Of a DNA stretch of 20,257 nucleotides, positions 7,179 through 13,582 are shown in pieces; within the stretch, counting starts at the first letter, position 1; each line of letters starts with the position of its first letter. Both the position numbers and the translations under genes were made by a program. Source of the DNA: Pseudomonadota bacterium (GTDB taxonomy: Bacteria; Pseudomonadota; Gammaproteobacteria; Burkholderiales; Burkholderiaceae_B). The notes below the pieces were generated by a model. The model saw nothing but the letters and a program-made list of their open reading frames with translations, ran no database searches and was not told where the DNA came from. Location of the stretch: the NCBI GenBank assembly GCA_023386765.1, contig JAEWJD010000202.1:1-20257 (forward strand), written 5' to 3'.

Positions 7179-7183
7179 ATAAT
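7156..7183 (+). promoter_or_regulatory. Candidate rne promoter (perfect TATAAT)
   Basis: TATAAT at 7178-7183 is a perfect sigma-70 -10 box. Sixteen nucleotides upstream lies TTGCGC (7156-7161), a weak -35 with only the TTG matching. The -10 overlaps the first base of the rluC start codon on the opposite strand, so the two divergent genes share this DNA. A start near 7190 would give an rne leader of about 525 nt. Confidence 0.55.
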
Positions 7184-7375
7184 CGGGACAGCCTTAAGGG
7201 GCTGAACTACAAAGGCTGATTTCAGGTGTGAAACCGCTGCCTGGCGTTGAGATGCGGAAAGTTATTTTCGCGCGTCTCCGTCGGACGTGCGGGCCACCAT
7301 TGTACTGCCTACGTTCAGCGCCTGGGTCTACTTGGTCGCCGGCGCGACCGCGATCTGCCGGACGGTGGTGAGGCA

Positions 7376-7436
7376 TGCAGTGCCCGCCTTCCTGGCAGGG
7401 ATCCGTCGCCTGCCGCAAGCGTCTTGATGCACTGCA
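7376..7436 (+). other. Nested two-stem RNA element in the rne leader
   Basis: The outer perfect 8-bp stem is TGCAGTGC (7376-7383) with GCACTGCA (7429-7436). The inner 6-bp stem is GGCAGG (7394-7399) with CCTGCC (7409-7414), with a 9-nt loop. The arrangement with internal single-stranded bulges resembles a regulatory RNA stem-loop. Confidence 0.45.
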
Positions 7437-7672
7437 AGAATCGTCGAATACTTATACGCACCAGATGTGCCGCGTACTTTGCGCCACATCTGACGTTCAC
7501 AGCATATTTTCCGTCATCCACTACCGTGAAGCTGACCTCCCTGCTGACCGAACCCCGTGCCCCACGGCACGCAGTGCCCGCGTGACGCGCGGCGGATACG
7601 CCTGGGCCACAGCCCGGGTACGGTCCGCATTTTCTTGCCTGCACCAACCGCAGCCCGAGTGACCCGAGGTCG

Positions 7673-7691
7673 CGCGCCGATATTCGGCGCG
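7673..7691 (+). other. Hairpin next to the rne ribosome-binding site
   Basis: CGCGCCGA (7673-7680), the loop TAT and TCGGCGCG (7684-7691) form a perfect 8-bp stem ending 24 nt before the rne ATG and 10 nt before its GGAG. It is well placed to influence ribosome access or to guide RNase E cleavage of its own mRNA. Confidence 0.5.
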
Positions 7692-7715
7692 TCCTGACTA
7701 CGGAGAACCCCACTC

Positions 7716-10700
7716 ATGAAGCGCATGTTGTTTAATGCGACGCACCAGGAAGAACTGCGCGTCGCAATCGTTGATGGGCAAAAGCTCATCGACCTCGATA
7801 TCGAGACCGCCGGGCGCGAACAGCGCAAAGGCAACATCTACAAAGGCGTCATCACCCGCATCGAGCCGGGTCTGGAAGCCTGCTTCGTCAATTACGGCGA
7901 AGACCGACACGGGTTCCTGCCCTTCAAGGAAGTAGCCCGCAGCTTCTTCAAGGAAGGCGTGGACGTGCGCAGCGCGCGCATCCAGGACGCCTTGCGCGAA
8001 GGCCAGGAACTGATCGTTCAGGTCGAGAAGGAAGAACGTGGCAACAAGGGCGCCGCCCTGACCACTTTCATCTCGCTGGCCGGCCGCTACCTGGTCCTGA
8101 TGCCGAACAATCCGCGCGGCGGCGGTGTTTCGCGCCGCGTCGAAGGCGAAGACCGCCAGGAACTGCGCGACACGATGGAACAGCTCGACGTGCCGCAGGG
8201 CATGAGCATCATCGCGCGCACGGCCGGCATCGGCCGCAACGTCGACGAGCTGCAATGGGACCTTTCGTACCTGATGCAGCTCTGGACGGCCATCGATGGC
8301 GCGGCACGCGACAACGCGGCCCCCATCCTGATCTACCTCGAGTCGAGCCTGGTGATCCGCGCGATCCGCGATTATTTCTCGCCCGAAATCGGCGAGATCC
8401 TGATCGATACCGACGAGATCGCCGATCAGGCCAGCGCCTTCATGAGCGTGGTGATGCCGGACAACGTCCAGCGCGTCAAACGCTATCGTGACGATATCCC
8501 GCTGTTCTCGCGCTTCCAGATCGAACACCAGATCGAGACGGCCTACTCCCGCACCGTGCAACTGCCCTCGGGCGGCGCCGTGGTCATCGACCACACCGAA
8601 GCGCTGGTCGCGGTCGACGTCAACTCCGCCCGCTCCACGCGTGGCGCCGACATCGAAGAAACCGCCCTGCGCACCAACCTCGAAGCCGCCGACGAAGTGG
8701 CCCGCCAGTTGCGCCTGCGCGACCTGGGCGGCCTGATCGTCATCGACTTCATCGACATGGAAGACAGCAAGAACCAGCGTGCTGTCGAACAACGCCTGCG
8801 CGACGCCCTGCACTTTGACCGGGCACGCGTCCAAATGGGCAAGATCTCGCGTTTCGGCCTGATGGAGCTGTCGCGCCAGCGCCTGCGCCCGGCCCTGAAC
8901 GAAGGCTCGCACATCACCTGCCCGCGCTGCACCGGCACCGGCGTGATCCGCGACGCCGAATCCAGCGCCCTGCAAGTGCTGCGCCTGCTGCAAGAAGAAG
9001 CCATGAAGGAAAACACCGCGGCGGTCCACGCCCAGGTGCCGGTCGATGTGGCCACCTTCCTGCTGAACGAAAAACGCGCCGACATCACCAAGATCGAAAC
9101 GCGCCTGAAGGTCAACCTGGTGCTCATCCCCAACAAGCACCTGGAGACCCCGCACCATCATCTGGAACGGCTGCGCCACGACGATCCGCGCCTGGAAGAC
9201 AGCAAGACCAGCTTCGAACTGGCCGAAAGCCCGGCTACCGAACTGACCTGGAATCCGCGCGAACAGGAAGTCAAGCCTCGTCCCGAGGCCCTGGTCAAAG
9301 GCATCACCCCGGCACAGCCTGCTCCGGTATCGACCCCGGCCCCGGCAGCCGCTGCCAAACCGGCTGAAGGCGCTGGTCTGGGCGGCCTGTTCAAACGCCT
9401 GATCCAATGGCTGTCCGGCGGCGCCGAAGCCAAGCCTGCCGAGAAGGCGGCCGAACCGGCCAAGCGCGGCACCGGCAATCGCGCCAAGCGCGCCCATGAC
9501 GGCCAGGAGCGCCGTGGCGAGCGCCACGGTTCGGATCGCAACCGTAACCGCCGCAACAACAACGCGGAAGCCGAAGGCCTGGAACCGCGCCAAGTGCGTG
9601 GCGGACGCCGCCAAGACGAACGCCATGGCGAAACCCGCCAGGACAACCGCAACAACCCGGAACACAACCAGGAGCGCCAGGAGCGCGCGGCCCGCAAGGC
9701 CGACGCCACCGCTGCACCGGCAGGCAACCGTCCCGCTCCGGCCGCCAGCGAAAGCGATGACGATCAGCCGCGCAACGGCCGCAACCGCCGTGGCCGTGGC
9801 CGCAACCGCCGCGACGACAGCGCCGCCCCGATGAGCGAGCAGGAAACCATGGTGGCCGCACTGGCGGAAACCGTGGCTAGCGCCCTGCCTGCCGCGGCCA
9901 CTGCCGCGCCCAGCGCCCCGCAGACCGCCGAAGCCCAGACTGCCACGCCGGTCAATCCGCCCGTTGCCGCCCAGCCGGCCGCCGAAACCGCTGACCAGGA
10001 CGTCAACGCCACCGAAGCCGACCTGATCGATGGCGCCGATGGTGACGCCAATGCCGATCCCGAGCGCAAGCGCCGCCGCCGTCGCAGCCGCCGCGGCCGT
10101 CGCAGCCAGGAAGATGGCGTGACGATGAACGCCGACGACCAGAACGGCGAAGACGGCGCTGATGCCGAAAGCCCCAGCACCGCCCTGGTGCCGGCACAGG
10201 CCTTCGATGTCACGCCTGTCAGCGAGCCGGTCCAGGTGCATGCCGAAGCCAACGCTGACGCTCAGCAACCCCCGCGTGCCGCCGAGGTTGCCGTTCCGGC
10301 AGCCCCGGCCGCCGAGCCGCAACAGCCGCAACAGCCGGTACAGCCGGTACAGCCGGTACAGCAAGCTGATGCCGAACCGGCTCCGCAAGCCACGCCCGCC
10401 GTTGCCACGCCGGTGCAAGCCGTCGCCCCGGAGCAAGCCGCTGTCGCCGAGGCTGACGTCGCGCCTGCCGCCCAGGCCGCCACGCCGGACGTAACGCCCA
10501 CCGAACCGGTACAGGTTGCAGCCGCCCAGGCAGCAGCCCCCGAAGAGGCTGTTGCCCCGGCCGCCGATGCCGCCCCCGCCATCGAAACGGCCACGCAGGC
10601 AGAAAGCGAAGCCGTCGCACCTGCCATCAGCGAGCAAGCGCCTCCGGCCGTTGCCGAACCGACGCCTGCCGCAGTGGCGCCCGCCGCTCCCACGGCAACC

Positions 10701-10901
10701 CCGATCGTAGTTGGCGAGCAAGGTCTGCAGTCGGTCGTGCAGGCTGCCGGCCTGACCTGGGTGCAAACCGACCCGTCGCGTCAAGCCGAGTCGCAAGCTC
10801 GCAGCGTCACCGAAGACAAGCCGGTACGCCTGGGCCGCCAGCGCAAGCCCACCACGCAAGTCTCCAGCCAGCCACTGGTGCAGGTAGAGACCCACGACTA
10901 A
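7716..10901 (+). CDS. rne: Ribonuclease E
   Basis: RNase E is the essential endoribonuclease for rRNA/tRNA processing and mRNA decay and the scaffold of the degradosome. The 1061-residue product has an S1 domain (about 35-120), the 5'-sensor residues R168/T169 (ARTAGIGRN), a DNase I-like site with catalytic D301 (VAVDVNS) and D344 (VIDFIDMED), and the zinc link CPRC (C402, C405), all within two residues of E. coli numbering. After about residue 510 it becomes a disordered Ala/Pro/Gln-rich tail. That tail holds an amphipathic GLFKRLIQWL helix (about 557-566) where E. coli has its membrane anchor, Arg-rich RNA-binding blocks (about 585-630 and 784-797), PVQ repeats (about 873-881), and a separate ordered-looking end (1003-1061). 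GGAG precedes the ATG; a long leader and a strong terminator bracket it. Confidence 0.97.
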   Translation: MKRMLFNATHQEELRVAIVDGQKLIDLDIETAGREQRKGNIYKGVITRIEPGLEACFVNYGEDRHGFLPFKEVARSFFKEGVDVRSARIQDALREGQELIVQVEKEERGNKGAALTTFISLAGRYLVLMPNNPRGGGVSRRVEGEDRQELRDTMEQLDVPQGMSIIARTAGIGRNVDELQWDLSYLMQLWTAIDGAARDNAAPILIYLESSLVIRAIRDYFSPEIGEILIDTDEIADQASAFMSVVMPDNVQRVKRYRDDIPLFSRFQIEHQIETAYSRTVQLPSGGAVVIDHTEALVAVDVNSARSTRGADIEETALRTNLEAADEVARQLRLRDLGGLIVIDFIDMEDSKNQRAVEQRLRDALHFDRARVQMGKISRFGLMELSRQRLRPALNEGSHITCPRCTGTGVIRDAESSALQVLRLLQEEAMKENTAAVHAQVPVDVATFLLNEKRADITKIETRLKVNLVLIPNKHLETPHHHLERLRHDDPRLEDSKTSFELAESPATELTWNPREQEVKPRPEALVKGITPAQPAPVSTPAPAAAAKPAEGAGLGGLFKRLIQWLSGGAEAKPAEKAAEPAKRGTGNRAKRAHDGQERRGERHGSDRNRNRRNNNAEAEGLEPRQVRGGRRQDERHGETRQDNRNNPEHNQERQERAARKADATAAPAGNRPAPAASESDDDQPRNGRNRRGRGRNRRDDSAAPMSEQETMVAALAETVASALPAAATAAPSAPQTAEAQTATPVNPPVAAQPAAETADQDVNATEADLIDGADGDANADPERKRRRRRSRRGRRSQEDGVTMNADDQNGEDGADAESPSTALVPAQAFDVTPVSEPVQVHAEANADAQQPPRAAEVAVPAAPAAEPQQPQQPVQPVQPVQQADAEPAPQATPAVATPVQAVAPEQAAVAEADVAPAAQAATPDVTPTEPVQVAAAQAAAPEEAVAPAADAAPAIETATQAESEAVAPAISEQAPPAVAEPTPAAVAPAAPTATPIVVGEQGLQSVVQAAGLTWVQTDPSRQAESQARSVTEDKPVRLGRQRKPTTQVSSQPLVQVETHD
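10332..10358 (+). repeat. Three perfect 9-bp tandem repeats inside rne
   Basis: The unit CAGCCGGTA is repeated exactly three times, after a degenerate copy at 10323-10331. It encodes tandem Pro-Val-Gln in the disordered tail of RNase E. Because 9 bp is three codons, gain or loss of units by slippage would keep the frame. Confidence 0.8.
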
Positions 10902-10915
10902 GCGCAGGCCAGTCG

Positions 10916-10953
10916 AAAAAAACCGCCGGACCCAGGTCCGGCGGTTTTTTTTT
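10916..10953 (+). terminator. Strong intrinsic terminator of rne
   Basis: The stem CCGCCGGACC (10923-10932) pairs with GGTCCGGCGG (10935-10944). It is flanked by seven A on the left and nine T on the right. It begins 14 nt after the rne stop and could act in both directions. Confidence 0.92.
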
Positions 10954-11001
10954 GCTATCTCCCCTGCCCCGGGCCAGTGATTTTGGGTCACCCCAAAACA
11001 A

Positions 11002-11026
11002 AACCGCCGGCCAAAGGCCGGCGGTT
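11002..11026 (-). terminator. Intrinsic terminator of pagL
   Basis: An 11-bp perfect stem AACCGCCGGCC / GGCCGGCGGTT has an AAA loop. On the minus strand it is followed by TTGTTTTGGGG. It lies 21 nt after the pagL stop. A further small dyad (TTTTGGG/CCCAAAA, 10981-10998) follows. Confidence 0.85.
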
Positions 11027-11047
11027 CGTTGACCCGGGTGCTGCCGA

Positions 11048-11593
11048 TCAGAATTGATAGGTATAGGTCATCTGCACCACATCCAGCCCCGGATTCGGGC
11101 GCTTGATGCCCGCATTGGAGAAGTGCGAATAACGCACGCCAATGCGGTTGTTCTTGGTCAGCAGGAAACCCATGCCGATGTGATCGCCAAACTGGAAGGC
11201 CGAGCCGATGCGCTTGTCGGCAAAGCTGGTGTGGCTGAAAGCCGTCGCACCGATACCGGCCTCGATATAGAAGCGGTCATTGGCCCACCAACGGAACATC
11301 GGGATGGCATTGGCCTGCCACACATGGCCCGGCTCGCGGGAGCCACTGGCCCACCAATAGGCCGCGCCAAACTCACCGCTCAGATCCAGACGCCCCCAGC
11401 CATTACTGAACTGGTGGCTCCACCAGCTGGGCGTTTCATAGTTCAAGGTAACGCGCTGATAGTGGTTACCAACGCCATAATGCAGACTGACACCACCCTC
11501 ATCACCCTGCTGGGCGACCGCCGTTGCCGAACCACAGGCCAACACCAACGCACCCAGACCGCTCAGAACTTTCTTCTTGTTTATGCCGTACAT
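11048..11593 (-). CDS. pagL: Lipid A 3-O-deacylase PagL
   Basis: PagL is an outer-membrane beta-barrel enzyme that removes the 3-O acyl chain of lipid A, altering endotoxin activity. The product has a signal peptide (KKK, hydrophobic core, AVA-QQ cleavage near residue 27), alternating barrel strands and a terminal Phe (YTYQF) as barrel-assembly signal. The active-site segment GVRYSHFSNAGIKRPNPGLD carries H157 and S159, with N160 and G162 at the oxyanion positions; D171 occupies the place of the catalytic Glu140 of P. aeruginosa PagL. I start at the ATG 11591-11593 (181 residues) because GGAG lies 5 nt upstream, whereas the ATG at 11606-11608 has none. Terminators flank it on both sides, so it is likely monocistronic. 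Confidence 0.93.
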   Translation of the reverse strand: MYGINKKKVLSGLGALVLACGSATAVAQQGDEGGVSLHYGVGNHYQRVTLNYETPSWWSHQFSNGWGRLDLSGEFGAAYWWASGSREPGHVWQANAIPMFRWWANDRFYIEAGIGATAFSHTSFADKRIGSAFQFGDHIGMGFLLTKNNRIGVRYSHFSNAGIKRPNPGLDVVQMTYTYQF

Positions 11594-11598
11594 GCTAA

Positions 11599-11602
11599 CT
11601 CC
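11599..11602 (-). promoter_or_regulatory. Shine-Dalgarno site fixing the pagL start
   Basis: GGAG on the minus strand lies 5 nt before the ATG at 11591-11593. The upstream in-frame ATG at 11606-11608 has no purine-rich site before it. Confidence 0.7.
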
Positions 11603-11640
11603 GTACATCGTTCATTTGATTAGCGCTATCACCGCTTAAC

Positions 11641-11646
11641 ATTATC
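11641..11646 (-). promoter_or_regulatory. Candidate -10 box of pagL in AT-rich DNA
   Basis: GATAAT on the minus strand lies 47 nt before the pagL ATG, within a markedly AT-rich stretch. No good -35 is seen at 16-18 nt, suggesting activator dependence or a weak promoter. GCTTAAC (11634-11640) and GTTAAGC (11692-11698) form a spaced 7-bp inverted repeat around it. Confidence 0.35.
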
Positions 11647-11698
11647 AAAAAATAAGACCAATCCTACCCAGATGTACACCTAATACAACATGTTAAGC

Positions 11699-11728
11699 AA
11701 AAAAAAGCCAGATGCTGATGAACTGGCT
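11699..11728 (-). terminator. Second terminator downstream of accD
   Basis: On the minus strand, AGCCAG and CTGGCT pair across an 11-nt loop and are followed directly by a run of T (eight A on the plus strand at 11699-11706). It would stop any read-through from accD before the pagL promoter. Confidence 0.75.
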
Positions 11729-11757
11729 GGGGATTACTCTGTTTCATGAAAAATTCA

Positions 11758-11790
11758 GGGGCGTCATCGCCAGTGCAACGATGACGCCCC
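11758..11790 (-). terminator. First terminator downstream of accD
   Basis: A perfect 12-bp stem GGGGCGTCATCG / CGATGACGCCCC has a 9-nt loop, 22 nt after the accD stop. On the minus strand a short T run (AATTTTTC) follows three nucleotides later. Confidence 0.8.
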
Positions 11791-11812
11791 CGAACCGAAC
11801 ATGGCGGCTGCC

Positions 11813-12691
11813 TCAGGCGGGCATCACCACATCGGCCGACTGATTGGTCAGCAGCGCAAGCAGCTGTGCCAGCTCTTCGCGCAGTTGCCGACGATCGACG
11901 ACCATGTCGACAGCTCCCTTCTGCAACAGGAATTCGGCACGCTGGAAGCCTTCGGGCAGTTTCTCACGCACGGTCTGTTCAATCACGCGCGGGCCGGCAA
12001 AACCGATCAGGGCCTTGGGCTCGGCGATGACCACGTCGCCCATGAAGGCAAAACTGGCAGATACACCGCCCATGGTCGGATCGGTCAGAATGCTGATGAA
12101 AGGCAGGCCAGCTCCGGCCAACTGCGTCAGCATGGCGTTGGTCTTGGCCATCTGCATCAGCGACAGCAGGCTTTCCTGCATCCGGGCGCCACCCGAGGCA
12201 GCCACGCAGATGAAGGGCGTCTTGTGCTCGATAGCGGCCTTCACGCCGCGCACAAAGCGTTCGCCGACCACCGACCCCATGGAGCCGCCCATGAAGTCGA
12301 ATTCAAAGCAGGCCAGCGTGGCAGGCACACCGCGGATGGAACCGCTCATGACGACCAGCGCATCGCTCTCGCCGGTATTCTTGACCGCTTCCTGCAGGCG
12401 CTCAGGGTACTTGCGCGAGTCCTTGAACTTGAGCGTATCGACAGAGCGCGTATTCTGGCCGATCTCGACCCGACCCTCGACGTCCAGCAGCGAGTCGATC
12501 CGGGCGCGCGCGCCAATGCGCATATGGTGGCTGCACTTGGGGCAGACATGCAGATTGGCGGCCAGGTCCTCGCTGTAGAGCACCGTTTCGCAAGAGGGGC
12601 ATTTGACCCAGAGCCCTTCCGGCACGCGGCGCACGCCGCTATCGCTGTTCTTGTTGATGCGCGGCGGCAGGAGTTTCTCGATCCAGCTCAT
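11813..12691 (-). CDS. accD: Acetyl-CoA carboxylase carboxyltransferase subunit beta
   Basis: AccD pairs with AccA to transfer carboxyl from carboxybiotin to acetyl-CoA, the committed step of fatty acid synthesis. The 292-residue product begins MSWIEKLLPPRI and has the N-terminal zinc ribbon C31, C34, C50, C53 (CPSC and CPKC separated by 15 residues), then the crotonase-like core with FEFDFMGGSMGSVVGERF, SGGARMQE and DPTMGGVSASFA. The frame is open further upstream, but the ATG at 12689-12691 has AGGA 8 nt before it and gives the family N-terminus. It follows trpA by 34 nt, a trpB-trpA-accD order seen in many proteobacteria. The usual neighbour folC is absent downstream; two terminators and pagL are there instead. 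Confidence 0.96.
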   Translation of the reverse strand: MSWIEKLLPPRINKNSDSGVRRVPEGLWVKCPSCETVLYSEDLAANLHVCPKCSHHMRIGARARIDSLLDVEGRVEIGQNTRSVDTLKFKDSRKYPERLQEAVKNTGESDALVVMSGSIRGVPATLACFEFDFMGGSMGSVVGERFVRGVKAAIEHKTPFICVAASGGARMQESLLSLMQMAKTNAMLTQLAGAGLPFISILTDPTMGGVSASFAFMGDVVIAEPKALIGFAGPRVIEQTVREKLPEGFQRAEFLLQKGAVDMVVDRRQLREELAQLLALLTNQSADVVMPA

Positions 12692-12725
12692 GGTTTTTAT
12701 CCTGTAGATATCGAACGACGGCTTC

Positions 12726-13577
12726 TCAAGCCGACGTGCGTTCTCGTTTGACTTGGTCCAATGCACGACGCACGCCAGCCAGCCATTGGCTGGCGGCTTC
12801 GATCGCGGCATCGGCCTGCTGGGCAGGCGGCGCGTTGGCGACGGCCTGCTCCATGGTTTCTATGAGTTTGCTGCCGATCACGACGGCATCGGCGTGCTGC
12901 GCAATGCGGCTGGCGCTTTCGGCATCGCGGATACCGAACCCGACACCGACCGGGATCCCCACGTGACGACGGATCACGGCCAGCCGTTGAGCGACATCAT
13001 CGGTGTTCAGGGTGCCGGAGCCGGTTACGCCCTTGAGGGAAACGTAATAGACATAGCCCCGCGCCACGCGCCCGACAGCCTGCATCCGGGCCTCGGTGGA
13101 CGTCGGCGCAAGCAGGAAGATCGGGGCGATGCCGGCCTCTTCGAGCATGCCTGCGAAAGCGTCCATTTCCTCGGGAGGATAGTCGACCACCAGCAGGCCA
13201 TCGACCCCGGCGGCGCCGGCGCGCTCGACAAACGCCTGCTGCCCCATCGCTTCGATGGGGTTGGCATAGCCCATGAGCACCACCGGCGTGTGCGAATCAT
13301 CGCGGCGGAACTCTGCCACGGTATCCAGCACCCGGCCCAGGCCCATGCCCTGCGCGATCGCGCGCTCAGCGGCGCGCTGGATCACGGGCCCGTCTGCCAT
13401 GGGATCGGAGAACGGTACTCCCAGCTCGATGATGTCCGCGCCGGCCTTGACCAGCGCGTGCATCAGCGGCACGGTGATGGCCGGAGCGGGGTCTCCGGCA
13501 GCGATATACGGAATGAGCGCCGAAGCCCGGCCGGATTGGTTCAGCTGGGCAAAGGCGGCGGCGATACGGTCGGTCAT
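12726..13577 (-). CDS. trpA: Tryptophan synthase alpha subunit
   Basis: TrpA splits indole-3-glycerol phosphate into indole and glyceraldehyde 3-phosphate; indole is channelled to TrpB. The 283-residue TIM barrel begins MTDRIAAAFAQL. It carries the catalytic E51 and D62 in IIELGVPFSDPMADGP, plus LMGYANPIE, LLVVDYPPEE, FLLAPTST, YYVSLKGVTGSG and a phosphate-binding GVGFGI. The length is slightly above the E. coli 268. I use the ATG at 13575-13577, which gives the family start, rather than the earlier in-frame one at 13754, which lies inside trpB. It follows the trpB stop by 5 nt without a strong Shine-Dalgarno, suggesting translational coupling for the 1:1 complex. Confidence 0.96.
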   Translation of the reverse strand: MTDRIAAAFAQLNQSGRASALIPYIAAGDPAPAITVPLMHALVKAGADIIELGVPFSDPMADGPVIQRAAERAIAQGMGLGRVLDTVAEFRRDDSHTPVVLMGYANPIEAMGQQAFVERAGAAGVDGLLVVDYPPEEMDAFAGMLEEAGIAPIFLLAPTSTEARMQAVGRVARGYVYYVSLKGVTGSGTLNTDDVAQRLAVIRRHVGIPVGVGFGIRDAESASRIAQHADAVVIGSKLIETMEQAVANAPPAQQADAAIEAASQWLAGVRRALDQVKRERTSA

Positions 13578-13582
13578 GGTGA

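Larger units (their letters stand above)
7184..7715 (+). promoter_or_regulatory. Long structured rne 5' leader
   Basis: No gene is seen in these 532 nt, but several inverted repeats are. They are GGTCGC-CGGC-GCGACC (7334-7349), a nested two-stem element (7376-7436), CCGTG-CCC-CACGG (7555-7567), a GGGC/GCCC hairpin near 7602-7619 and a strong hairpin at 7673-7691. A Shine-Dalgarno GGAG (7702-7705) precedes the rne ATG. In E. coli the 361-nt rne leader lets RNase E cleave its own mRNA and control its level. I infer a similar autoregulatory leader here; no sequence match to the E. coli element is claimed. Confidence 0.55.

Noticed and set aside
7247..7713. Small frames on both strands in the rne leader as possible leader peptides or a gene
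   Set aside because: None has a convincing ribosome-binding site or conserved-looking composition, and the region is dominated by inverted repeats better explained as structured RNA.
7698..10991. A 1097-codon open frame on the minus strand covering all of rne
   Set aside because: It is aligned codon for codon with rne. An antisense stop in this register needs TTA, CTA or TCA in the sense strand, which are rare in this GC-rich genome. The translation is Gly/Arg/Ala low complexity with no domain, and it runs through both terminators.
12692..12811. N-terminal extension of accD by 40 codons
   Set aside because: It reaches into trpA and lies before the conserved MSWIEKL start, which has its own AGGA site.
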